In this document: piece by piece, positions 49,127-56,391 of the stretch
Layout: the number at the start of each line of letters is the position of its first letter
How positions within the stretch are numbered: the stretch's first letter is position 1
NCBI GenBank assembly: GCA_014872785.1
Contig: WKFJ01000016.1
Location: 56,221-120,220, forward strand
Length of the DNA stretch: 64,000 bases
DNA from: Alteromonadaceae bacterium
GTDB taxonomy: Bacteria > Pseudomonadota > Gammaproteobacteria > Enterobacterales > Alteromonadaceae
Reading direction: 5' to 3'
The notes under the pieces: model-generated
The model's database searches: none
Told to the model about the DNA's origin: nothing
The model's input: the letters and a program-made list of their open reading frames with translations, nothing else
Translations under genes and position numbers: made by a program

Positions 49127-49155
49127 CTTTTCCTATCTAACGCAGACAAGAAAAA
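49127..49155 (-). promoter_or_regulatory. Leader hairpin P1 of the nitrate operon
   Basis: A 12-pair stem in the RNA (TTTTTCTTGTCT with AGATAGGAAAAG, three G-U pairs) and a loop of GCGTT. It lies just upstream of hairpin P2, as the first of the paired hairpins recognised by ANTAR proteins should, although its loop is five bases rather than the expected six. Confidence 0.5.
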
Positions 49156-49176
49156 CCATACTGTCGCTAAGACTAT

Positions 49177-49192
49177 TGCATCAAGGATGCCA
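49177..49192 (-). promoter_or_regulatory. Sigma54-type promoter of the nitrate operon
   Basis: The minus strand reads TGGCATCCTTGATGCA, with exact GG-N10-GC spacing and a close match to TGGCAC-N5-TTGCA. Transcription would begin near 49166, directly before hairpin P1, giving a leader of about 125 bases. Sigma54 control of nas operons is known in Klebsiella. Confidence 0.72.
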
Positions 49193-49277
49193 AAATTTTT
49201 TATTTATATTATTCAATGACTTACAAGACCACAATCAAGTTTTACGACCATTAATCAGATCATAACAGTGCAAAACG

Positions 49278-49305
49278 GCACAAAAACTGTGCACCTAAGT
49301 GGTGA
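49278..49305. promoter_or_regulatory. Tandem NtrC-type binding sites
   Basis: GCAC-N7-GTGC at 49278-49292 and GCACC-N5-GGTGA at 49291-49305 match the NtrC consensus (GCACC-N5-GGTGC) perfectly at the four-base arms and with one mismatch, respectively. They sit about 90-115 bases upstream of the sigma54-type promoter and overlap the stop codon of nasS. Confidence 0.68.
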
Positions 49306-50338
49306 TAACTTCTCCCAACACTTTGTCGTGTTGTGCAGTTGCGGGAATGTGTCCATTTGCTTGCATCTGTTGCAATAACCACTGACCTTGCTCGATCGAC
49401 AACTCGTTACTTTGCCCTTTCACACTGAACAAGGTGTGATCGATAACATCCCTAGGCTTCACACCGGTTTTCGTTAAACAACTACCAATAAGCGCAGGGG
49501 CAACCACATCTAATTCTGTATTGAGGTACTGCGCTTGGCACAACCAGCGTGCTACTTCAAACCGATTGGGAACAGGTTTTAACCATTCACTCGCTTGGCG
49601 CAAGGCATCTGTTAGGGCATTTAACGTGTTAGGATGTTGTTCTTGCCATTGTTTGGTAACGCCCAATACCTTTTCAGGTTGTCCCGGCCAAATATCGTTT
49701 GAAGTAAGTATGGTGGCACCAATGTCTAATCTTACCGCTGCCGCGTTCCATGGACTGCCAACACAGAAACCATCAATCAGTTTATCAGCCAGAGCAGTCA
49801 CCATACCTGAAGGAGGAATAATGGATATCTCTACGTCTTTCAGATCAATGCCACCTTGCTCCAGCCATTGTGTTAGTTGGTAGTAGTGGCATGAAAATGG
49901 AAATACCGTAGCAAATTTTAGTTTTTCACCGCATTGCACCCTTTTGGCGATCACGTCTGCAAGCGTGCTCGCAGCCACAGGTTCTAGCAACACCTCTTCA
50001 GCAGGCATTTGTAATTGCTCACACACCTCATCAAATAAAGCTTTTGACAAAGTAATTCCGTTGCCATTGTAACTAAGCACAAAAGGCGCTCTCATGGGAA
50101 GCGCCTCAACGCCACTGCCAACATGGCTAGCAAACGGCATTGGTGCAAGCATTTGTGCCGCATCTAACAGTCCTGCGTGTAATTTGTCTCTTAAGGTTGC
50201 CCAGCTGTTTTGTCTAAGCAACATTACATCTAGTCCTTGTTGTTGAAAAAAGCCTAGCTCTTTTGCAACAACCAAAGGAGCACAGTCTGATAAAGGCATA
50301 AACCCTAAGGCTAATTGTGTTTTTTCTAGTGAACTCAT
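49295..50338 (-). CDS. nasS: Nitrate-sensing regulatory protein NasS
   Basis: A 347-residue protein homologous to the NrtA binding protein (LGFMPLSDCAPLVVAKELGFFQQQGL; LRDKLHAGLLDAAQMLAPMPF; GFCVGSPWNAAAV) but starting directly without a signal peptide, so it is cytosolic. This is the NasS arrangement: without nitrate it holds NasT, and nitrate binding releases NasT to act on the leader RNA. It follows nasT by 13 bases and has AAGGAG before its ATG. Confidence 0.92.
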   Translation of the reverse strand: MSSLEKTQLALGFMPLSDCAPLVVAKELGFFQQQGLDVMLLRQNSWATLRDKLHAGLLDAAQMLAPMPFASHVGSGVEALPMRAPFVLSYNGNGITLSKALFDEVCEQLQMPAEEVLLEPVAASTLADVIAKRVQCGEKLKFATVFPFSCHYYQLTQWLEQGGIDLKDVEISIIPPSGMVTALADKLIDGFCVGSPWNAAAVRLDIGATILTSNDIWPGQPEKVLGVTKQWQEQHPNTLNALTDALRQASEWLKPVPNRFEVARWLCQAQYLNTELDVVAPALIGSCLTKTGVKPRDVIDHTLFSVKGQSNELSIEQGQWLLQQMQANGHIPATAQHDKVLGEVITT

Positions 50339-50351
50339 CGTGTCTCCTTGC

Positions 50352-50960
50352 TCACGCCGTTAGGGTTCGAATGATGGCAATGATGTTTTTTGCCACCTGA
50401 TCCATACGCTGGCCGTTATCCATGGCAATCTTGCGAATGTGTTGGTAGGCCTCTTTTTCCGATATCTTCTTGGTTTCCATTAAGAGGACTTTGGCCTGAT
50501 CGATCACCTTTTGTGATGCTAGCTGCCGCTTTGATTCTTCTAATTGGTCGCGCAACTGCTGCATTTGATCGAAGCGCGCAATTGCGGCATCAAGAATCGT
50601 TTTTACTTTGCTGTTGCTAACATCAGCTCCGACGACATAAGCACTCACTCCAGAACGCGTAGATTGGTTTATTAATTGGGTGTCTTCCTGTTCAGAGAAC
50701 ATCACAATGGGCTTAGGGTTGACGGTATTGAGGGTATGCAAGCTCTCTAAAATATCGCGATCCGGAGATTCCACATCGATAATGATGATATCTGGTTGTC
50801 GACTATCTACTTCTTTTAATAACGAAGATTCTGAACCCACTAAGTGTGAAACCTGATAGCGAGATTTATCCAGCGCAGCAGACAGTGCAGTGGCTCTTTC
50901 GGCATCATCGTCGATTAATAAGACGTGTAAGGTTTGTTGATCCTTATTCATAACCGGCAT
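50352..50960 (-). CDS. nasT: ANTAR-domain antiterminator NasT
   Basis: A 202-residue protein with a receiver-like N-terminal domain (DDD near residue 17-19, Asp62 in IIIIDVESPDRD), a coiled coil and a C-terminal ANTAR RNA-binding domain (LASQKVIDQAKVLLMETKKISEKEAYQHIRKIAMDNG). In known systems NasT stabilises paired leader hairpins and prevents termination when NasS is bound by nitrate. The start may be 50960 or 50951; neither has a good ribosome site. It is preceded by its own sigma54-type promoter and an NtrC-type box. Confidence 0.94.
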   Translation of the reverse strand: MPVMNKDQQTLHVLLIDDDAERATALSAALDKSRYQVSHLVGSESSLLKEVDSRQPDIIIIDVESPDRDILESLHTLNTVNPKPIVMFSEQEDTQLINQSTRSGVSAYVVGADVSNSKVKTILDAAIARFDQMQQLRDQLEESKRQLASQKVIDQAKVLLMETKKISEKEAYQHIRKIAMDNGQRMDQVAKNIIAIIRTLTA

Positions 50961-50984
50961 TAAAAATTGTTGAAGAGAAGGCTA

Positions 50985-51000
50985 CGCAAAAACCAAACCA
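50985..51000 (-). promoter_or_regulatory. Sigma54-type promoter of nasTS
   Basis: The minus strand reads TGGTTTGGTTTTTGCG: TGG and TTGC are perfect and the GG-N10-GC spacing is exact. The start of transcription would fall near 50974, shortly before the nasT start codon. Confidence 0.6.
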
Positions 51001-51064
51001 ACTAATTTACTCTTTATTTAACAGATAGTTATGTTCAGCGAACTGCTCTTTGATGGCTAATATT

Positions 51065-51079
51065 GCACTAATGAGGTGC
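51065..51079. promoter_or_regulatory. NtrC-type site upstream of nasT
   Basis: GCAC-TAATGAG-GTGC matches the arm and spacing pattern of NtrC sites and lies about 70-80 bases upstream of the sigma54-type promoter of nasT. A further GCAC follows at 51084. Confidence 0.55.
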
Positions 51080-51099
51080 GATTGCACTGGAGTTGAGTG

Positions 51100-51678
51100 T
51101 TATTTTTCGCGTATTGATTCATATTCGCTTATAAAAGTTTGCCACTGCACAGGCGTATTGGTATTGCGTAAACGCATTGGCTCCTGATGCTCAATGCTCT
51201 TGGCATCGATTAGCTTGGTAAGTCGCCAAACGGAAGGCGCATTGTCAGTCAGCTTTAACACTTCCAGTTCTTGCAACAATGCCTCTGGCTGCCAAATTAA
51301 CAGGGGTAAGCACTGATCATCAAAATATGTAGACACCCGATTCTCATACGCAGTTTCGACTAAGCGCTGTAAACAAGTTTGCTGCAACCATGGCATATCG
51401 ATAGGTAACACTAACAGTGGAGTATCCCGATTCTGTTTCAGCGCCGCATGAATCCCTGCCACCGGACCGAGTAAACTGCCGTCATCTTGAGCATTCACAA
51501 CATTGGAAGGAATCGGTAAATGGCTATTCACGATGACATTTTTTACGCCGGCATCCAGCAACTGAGCTATAGTACGCTGCAACATCGTGGTGCCACAAGG
51601 TAGCAGCAACCCCGCTTTATCTTGTTGCATACGGCTTGACTTTCCGGCTGCTAATACCAATCCGTTGAAGTTTCCCAC
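51100..51678 (-). CDS. mobA: Molybdenum cofactor guanylyltransferase
   Basis: A 192-residue nucleotidyltransferase (E. coli MobA 194 residues) that attaches GMP to molybdopterin, as required by NasA. It has the N-terminal LAAGKSSRMQQDKAGL nucleotide loop and LVLPIDMPWLQ with the metal-binding Asp. The loop differs slightly from the usual LAGGxSRRMGxDK, so a related transferase such as MocA is possible, but the nitrate context favours MobA. The start codon is GTG. Confidence 0.85.
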   Translation of the reverse strand: MGNFNGLVLAAGKSSRMQQDKAGLLLPCGTTMLQRTIAQLLDAGVKNVIVNSHLPIPSNVVNAQDDGSLLGPVAGIHAALKQNRDTPLLVLPIDMPWLQQTCLQRLVETAYENRVSTYFDDQCLPLLIWQPEALLQELEVLKLTDNAPSVWRLTKLIDAKSIEHQEPMRLRNTNTPVQWQTFISEYESIREK

Positions 51679-51756
51679 TAAATGTCTCGTACCATCTGAT
51701 ATTGAAATCGCTTACCATAATAGCTTCAAACACGGCCACGGGAAACTCCCCTCTCA

Positions 51757-52488
51757 ATGGAACTCACTTGGATCATATCAGCCTTAGTGCTACTCATCGG
51801 TTGCACGATACAAACCGCAATCGGATTTGGTATGTCAATTGTAGCGGCTCCCATCATCGTCATGATTGCACCGCAATGGGTGCCCTATGTAATGGCGATT
51901 ATGGCGTTGTTTTTGAGTTTGAGTAACGCTTGGCATTTACGCCAAGATATTCAGTGGAGTGAACTAGTATCTCCGATGATCGCGCGTATTCCAGGTACCG
52001 TTGTCGGTACGTGGCTACTTATCATCATGCCTGTAATGTTCTTGCAAATTGGTATCGCATTGATGGTGTTTCTCACCATAGTCATATCATTGTGGGCAAA
52101 ACCTTTCGCCGCAAATCCAACCAATATGGGGATTGCCGGTTTTGTATCAGGCATAACCGGTACAACAACCAGTATAGGTGGTCCGCCTATGGCACTGGTA
52201 ATGCAACACTCCAAGAGCAATCACACGCGCGCAAATCTCGCGGTATATTTCGTATTTAGCTGTATCGTAAGTTTGATTGGCTACGTACTCGCCGGATTAT
52301 TCACTTGGCAACTGCTATGGGAAAGCATCAGTTTTCTGCCTTGTGCATTAGCTGGATTTTTCTTAGGTAAACGGCTGCAAGCTTGGGTCGACAGTCGTTT
52401 TCGCCCACTATTACTGACAATGTGCGGAGTATCTGCCAGCGTTGCCCTGATTTCGGCAATCGTAAATGGAACTACTAGTGCCAATTAA
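51757..52488 (+). CDS. TauE/SafE family anion permease
   Basis: A 243-residue membrane protein with seven to eight helices and the TauE/SafE features: IQTAIGFGMSIVAAPIIV in the first repeat and GFVSGITGTTTSIGGPPMALVMQHS in the second. Members export sulfite, sulfoacetate or other organic anions; the substrate here is unknown. It is divergent from mobA across 78 bases. Confidence 0.88.
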   Translation: MELTWIISALVLLIGCTIQTAIGFGMSIVAAPIIVMIAPQWVPYVMAIMALFLSLSNAWHLRQDIQWSELVSPMIARIPGTVVGTWLLIIMPVMFLQIGIALMVFLTIVISLWAKPFAANPTNMGIAGFVSGITGTTTSIGGPPMALVMQHSKSNHTRANLAVYFVFSCIVSLIGYVLAGLFTWQLLWESISFLPCALAGFFLGKRLQAWVDSRFRPLLLTMCGVSASVALISAIVNGTTSAN

Positions 52489-53013
52489 TACGTCATTGAT
52501 ACTTGTACTGGGGTATAAAAATGATGCTTCTGGAGAGCTATTACCGGTCGCTAAGCAGCGCTGTGAAAAGGCCGTGCAGTTGTATCACGCTCATCCCATA
52601 CCAATTGTCTGCACAGGAGGTTTTGGCGAGAATTTCAATACGACTTGCGAGCCACATGCTGAACACTTAAAGCGCTATATTGCCGGTTTGGTGTACCCAA
52701 AGAAATGTTCGAACCACATGTGTTAAGTCGAAATACTTATGAAGATGGCAAATTTACTCAAGCGGCACTGGCTGAAGTTCCTAACACCGAAATCAACCTA
52801 GTTACGTCTGACTTCCATTTTCAAAGAGCGTTCTTGTGGATGAAACATTTTATGCCTGAGACCAAAGTAAGCTGCCATCCAGCTAAAACCATCCTTGCAG
52901 GTGAAGAACTGACGATGTTACGCGCTCACGAGAAGCAGGCGATTAAGAACTTTTATCGCGACTTTCCCAATGCACAATCAGTGGAATCCTTTCCCGACTG
53001 GCACTTGAATTAA
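52466..53013 (+). pseudogene. Frameshifted DUF218 (YdcF/ElyC-like) gene
   Basis: Two reading frames together give one DUF218 protein. The first (to about 52690) has LVLGYKNDASGELLPVAKQRCEKAVQLYH and IVCTGGFG; the second (from about 52690 to 53013) continues with GVPKEMFEPHVLSRNTYEDGKFTQ and LVTSDFHFQRA, the acidic and SDxxHxxR parts of the family. One missing base in the run TTTGGTGTACCC near 52688-52694 separates them; restoring one G would give GLGVPKE. The 5' end overlaps the TauE gene by 23 bases. No slippery heptamer supports programmed shifting, so mutation or a sequence error is more likely. Confidence 0.75.
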
Positions 53014-54731
53014 ACAGCGACTTGGCGAGCTCTTCGGGTATACAGATAATCCTGCTCAAATGTATTGGCTGGTAGCGGTTTACTGAAGAAATAGCCTTGT
53101 AATCTATCCGCCCCCAAGTCACGACATAGATTGGCATTACCTAAGTTTTCGATACCTTCAGCCACGATCGACAAATCCATCGATTTAATCATCGACATCA
53201 ACCCTTTCAGCAATGAGAGGGATTTCTTGGTGCTGGTAGGTGTCGGCATCAATGAGCGATCTATCTTCACTGTAGAAATAGGGAATGAGTGTAAGTGCTG
53301 TATTGAAGAGTAACCTGTTCCAAAGTCATCCAACGCTATACCAAACCCTCTGTGAATCAATGTTTGCAAGTTATTGAACACCTCAGGTGTATCGCGAAGT
53401 AAGACTGTTTCGGTAATTTCTAATTCGAACTGTTGGGGTCGCAATCCGTACTCAGAGAGTTTTTTGTCCAGGAAAGAAACGAGATGTTTGTCGTTCAGTT
53501 GCTGAGGCGAAATATTGATCGCCATAACAAAGTCGACAGGCTTATGTCGTTGCCATCTCGCCATATGAGCACAGGCGGATTCGATGATCCAGCGGCCAAG
53601 TTCTACCACCATCCCCGTTTCCTCAGCTACTTCAATAAAGTAATCAGGGAACACCAACCCCTTTTCTGGATGATTCCACCGGATCAAGGCTTCACAGCTT
53701 TCCAATGACATATTGTCGGAACACATTACCGGTTGGAAATGCAGCTCAAACTCATCATTTTCAATTGCTCTTTGCAGTTCGTTCTCAATGTTAAAACGAC
53801 GCTTAAATTGCTCTTGCGCATCGTCATCTACAAAACAAATGGTATTGCCACCTAGTTGTTTTGCGCGGAACATTGCTATATCAGCACAACGATGTAGAGA
53901 CGACGCCGAATCACAGTTTTGTGGATTGAAAGCAACACCTAAGCTCAGGGTCAACTTAATTTCGAATTCACCTATTTGCATCGGAGCATTTAACGCTTCG
54001 TTAATACGCTGATGCAAGCCACCTAAATGCGCATAGGCTAAGTTAGTCAAAAGGATAGCGAACTCATCCCCACCTAATCTAAAAAGCTGCTCATCGCGTT
54101 TCAAGATAGCTTTTAAGCGCGACGTCAATTCTACCAATACCGCGTCACCTGCCTCATGACCATAGGTATCGTTGATGAATTTGAATCTGTCGGGATTGAT
54201 GATCACCAGACCAACACAAGTATGCTGCAATTGGCCAAGTTCAACGGCGTTTTGCAACGACATATCGAACATATAGCGGTTAGAAGTGCAGGTCAGTGCA
54301 TCGTGTTCGGCAAGGAATTTCACACGCTCATAGCTTTGGCGCAATTTTAGTTCCAGCTCGCTCCGTGCGGTAGCATGAATGACGGCTCGCTGCAGGCGCT
54401 TTGCTGAAATATCCGATTTGATAATGAAGTCGTGAGCACCGCTTCGAATGCATTTAAGCGCTAAATCATGGTTATCAACATCACTTAGCATCACAATCGC
54501 TGTTTGCTTTTCGCCTGCGTGATTTTTAATGTCTAAGAGCAGCTCCATCGAATCCCAGCCTGGGATCTGAGCAGACAAAATAACGGTATCGAAATTTTCC
54601 TTTAGAAGCGTTTCGTTCGCCTCTTCTACTGACTGTACCCAATTGAACTCAACGGGAAACTTGGCGTAAAGCAAAGCATGTTCAACTAAAATGCGGTCAT
54701 CACGGGAATCATCAACGAGTAGCAACTTCAC
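53010..54731 (-). CDS. Cyclic di-GMP regulator, receiver-GGDEF-EAL with degenerate receiver
   Basis: A 573-residue cytosolic protein. The receiver domain (1-120) has DD at 7-8 and KSD, but the phospho-acceptor position is Ser53 (VILSAQIPG), so it cannot be phosphorylated normally. The GGDEF domain has an intact GGDEF. The EAL domain has EALIRWNHP, NISPQQL, EITETVLL, DDFGTGYSS, KIDRSL and EGIE, all the catalytic residues, so both synthesis and hydrolysis are possible. It overlaps the end of the DUF218 gene by four bases on the opposite strand. Confidence 0.92.
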   Translation of the reverse strand: MKLLLVDDSRDDRILVEHALLYAKFPVEFNWVQSVEEANETLLKENFDTVILSAQIPGWDSMELLLDIKNHAGEKQTAIVMLSDVDNHDLALKCIRSGAHDFIIKSDISAKRLQRAVIHATARSELELKLRQSYERVKFLAEHDALTCTSNRYMFDMSLQNAVELGQLQHTCVGLVIINPDRFKFINDTYGHEAGDAVLVELTSRLKAILKRDEQLFRLGGDEFAILLTNLAYAHLGGLHQRINEALNAPMQIGEFEIKLTLSLGVAFNPQNCDSASSLHRCADIAMFRAKQLGGNTICFVDDDAQEQFKRRFNIENELQRAIENDEFELHFQPVMCSDNMSLESCEALIRWNHPEKGLVFPDYFIEVAEETGMVVELGRWIIESACAHMARWQRHKPVDFVMAINISPQQLNDKHLVSFLDKKLSEYGLRPQQFELEITETVLLRDTPEVFNNLQTLIHRGFGIALDDFGTGYSSIQHLHSFPISTVKIDRSLMPTPTSTKKSLSLLKGLMSMIKSMDLSIVAEGIENLGNANLCRDLGADRLQGYFFSKPLPANTFEQDYLYTRRARQVAV

Positions 54732-55071
54732 AACAACACTCCTGGTACTTACGGTTTCCTTCTGCTACTACACTATGCAGAATACTAACTGGAACAGTTC
54801 TGAGAATAGTCGAAATTAATTGCGGTTAAATGCGTCAATTTGTAACTGAAACTGGGAAAATGTAAGTAAAATGTTGCTTAAATTTCATTCAAGGTATGAC
54901 CAGTTCCTAAAGGATTTAGCTAAGCCCCTAATTTTTATAAGTAAATTCAGCGAATCTAGAAATGTGTCAATTTGTAGCAATTAAACACATTTATTGATGG
55001 CTTATGATAAACGTACAAGGCTTTACGAAATCTCTTACAAAGGTGTAAGTAATTCCGTCACATCACTCATA
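54732..55071. other. Intergenic region with a direct repeat
   Basis: 340 bases upstream of the receiver-GGDEF-EAL gene and downstream of the imelysin gene. It contains the direct repeat reported separately and a small inverted repeat AACTG-gaa-CAGTT at 54787-54799; otherwise it is AT-rich without a gene. Confidence 0.5.
54829..54978. repeat. Pair of 18-bp direct repeats
   Basis: AATGCGTCAATTTGTAAC at 54829-54846 recurs as AATGTGTCAATTTGTAGC at 54961-54978 (16 of 18 bases), 132 bases apart. They may be binding sites for a regulator of the downstream cyclic di-GMP gene, or chance in AT-rich DNA. Confidence 0.4.
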
Positions 55072-56346
55072 TCATGAGGATACAAAGGCATTAGTAAATA
55101 TAGCGCGCATTTCGCGCAATATTTCTACCATCTTTGTAAGTGATTGTTTGGCAGCAGCAATATTCTCTTGGCCGTGCTTAGTCTGTATTTGCATATCGAA
55201 TGGGGTACCGCTGTTTGCCAAGATGTCGAACATTAGCAACGAGCCCGCGGTGTCTTGTAATTGTTGCTCAAAACGCCCTGCTAGCTCGGCCTGTTGTAAT
55301 GAGTATATTAATTTTTGCAGACCTTCAACTTCAAACATTTCACTATTAAGCTGTTTGTAACTGCCTCGATAAACATTTTCTAACCCCTTTATTGGCAGCA
55401 CAATATCTCGGTGAGTATTGTCGCTAAAATCAGACTCTTCCCATTCCTGACTCGCCTCTAGCGGTTCAACTAAAAGGGTTGTTTGTTGTAACTGCTCTGC
55501 AAAACCATCGAGCAAGGCCAGTAAACCTGTTTGCGGCTGGGCATTGAGGGCATTGTGAAATACACCTTGTTCTGGTTCCCAGGCGCTCATAATGTTGTAC
55601 AAATCATCAACCAATAAATCCGCAACCACCACCAATAACTCAGCGCGACGCTGGCAAACTTTAAATGCGACAACCTTATCGCCCGATCGACAAAGACCTT
55701 GTTCTTGCGCACTAAAATAATCTGCCAACGAGCGCTGACCAGGAGACGCATCTCTTATCGGGTTTGCGGTCAAATCTTGATTTAAATCTTGTCCCCACAA
55801 TAAAAACTCTATTACGTGGAATCCGGTAAGTACTTGCTCTTGCTTGTTTTGCAGTTCCGCCAAAACGGTACTATTCAACGCAGGTAATGCTTCATCGGCA
55901 GCAATAAGGTTAAAAGGCTTGCCTCCCAACACTAAGGGAAAGCCTACATCGCCATCGATATCGTTTGCTACATAGTCAATTGCCGCTTCTTTTATTGGCC
56001 AGCCGTCAATGCGAGTGTAGGCCTGTTTTAAATCCTCTTGCTTCGCATCCTGTTCGAGATTATTTATCGCAGATCGATAGACACGTGTGAGTAAATAGGT
56101 TTCACGAGCGTTGAGCCAAGCCTTTCGCGCCGCAACCATATGCGAAACAGTGGGTTCCTCAACAAATAGGCGAATAATAGAGCTTAAGCGTTTACTAAGC
56201 GTCCAAGCGTCCTGATAGACAACATAGGCCATATCAGCCTGACGCTCTAAAGTCGTCTTAACTTGACGCTCAAATTTCAGTTGAGCTGGCTGACATGCAC
56301 TCAACACGACGCACGGCATTAACAAAACTAACACTAACCGACGCAA
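55072..56346 (-). CDS. Imelysin-like (M75) lipoprotein
   Basis: A 424-residue lipoprotein (lipobox VLSACQ) of the imelysin/IrpA group, periplasmic helical-bundle proteins linked to iron acquisition. The family motif GxHxxE appears as GFHVIEFLLWGQD, and an N-terminal ARKAWLNARETYLLTRVYR helix is typical. The start codon is TTG with AGGAG six bases upstream. It follows the M1 peptidase gene by 45 bases and may be co-transcribed. No Fur box was recognised by eye. Confidence 0.87.
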   Translation of the reverse strand: MRRLVLVLLMPCVVLSACQPAQLKFERQVKTTLERQADMAYVVYQDAWTLSKRLSSIIRLFVEEPTVSHMVAARKAWLNARETYLLTRVYRSAINNLEQDAKQEDLKQAYTRIDGWPIKEAAIDYVANDIDGDVGFPLVLGGKPFNLIAADEALPALNSTVLAELQNKQEQVLTGFHVIEFLLWGQDLNQDLTANPIRDASPGQRSLADYFSAQEQGLCRSGDKVVAFKVCQRRAELLVVVADLLVDDLYNIMSAWEPEQGVFHNALNAQPQTGLLALLDGFAEQLQQTTLLVEPLEASQEWEESDFSDNTHRDIVLPIKGLENVYRGSYKQLNSEMFEVEGLQKLIYSLQQAELAGRFEQQLQDTAGSLLMFDILANSGTPFDMQIQTKHGQENIAAAKQSLTKMVEILREMRAIFTNAFVSS

Positions 56347-56391
56347 GCTCTTCTCCTAATTATGCAAGTGATAGCTGAAATCGCGTTTGGG

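Noticed and set aside
49127..49155. Hairpin P1 as a textbook ANTAR hexaloop
   Set aside because: Its best-paired form has a five-base loop without A at position 1, so only the position and order, not the loop sequence, support it.
52466..53013. Programmed -1 frameshifting in the DUF218 gene
   Set aside because: There is no slippery heptamer or downstream structure at the junction; a single-base loss explains the two frames more simply.
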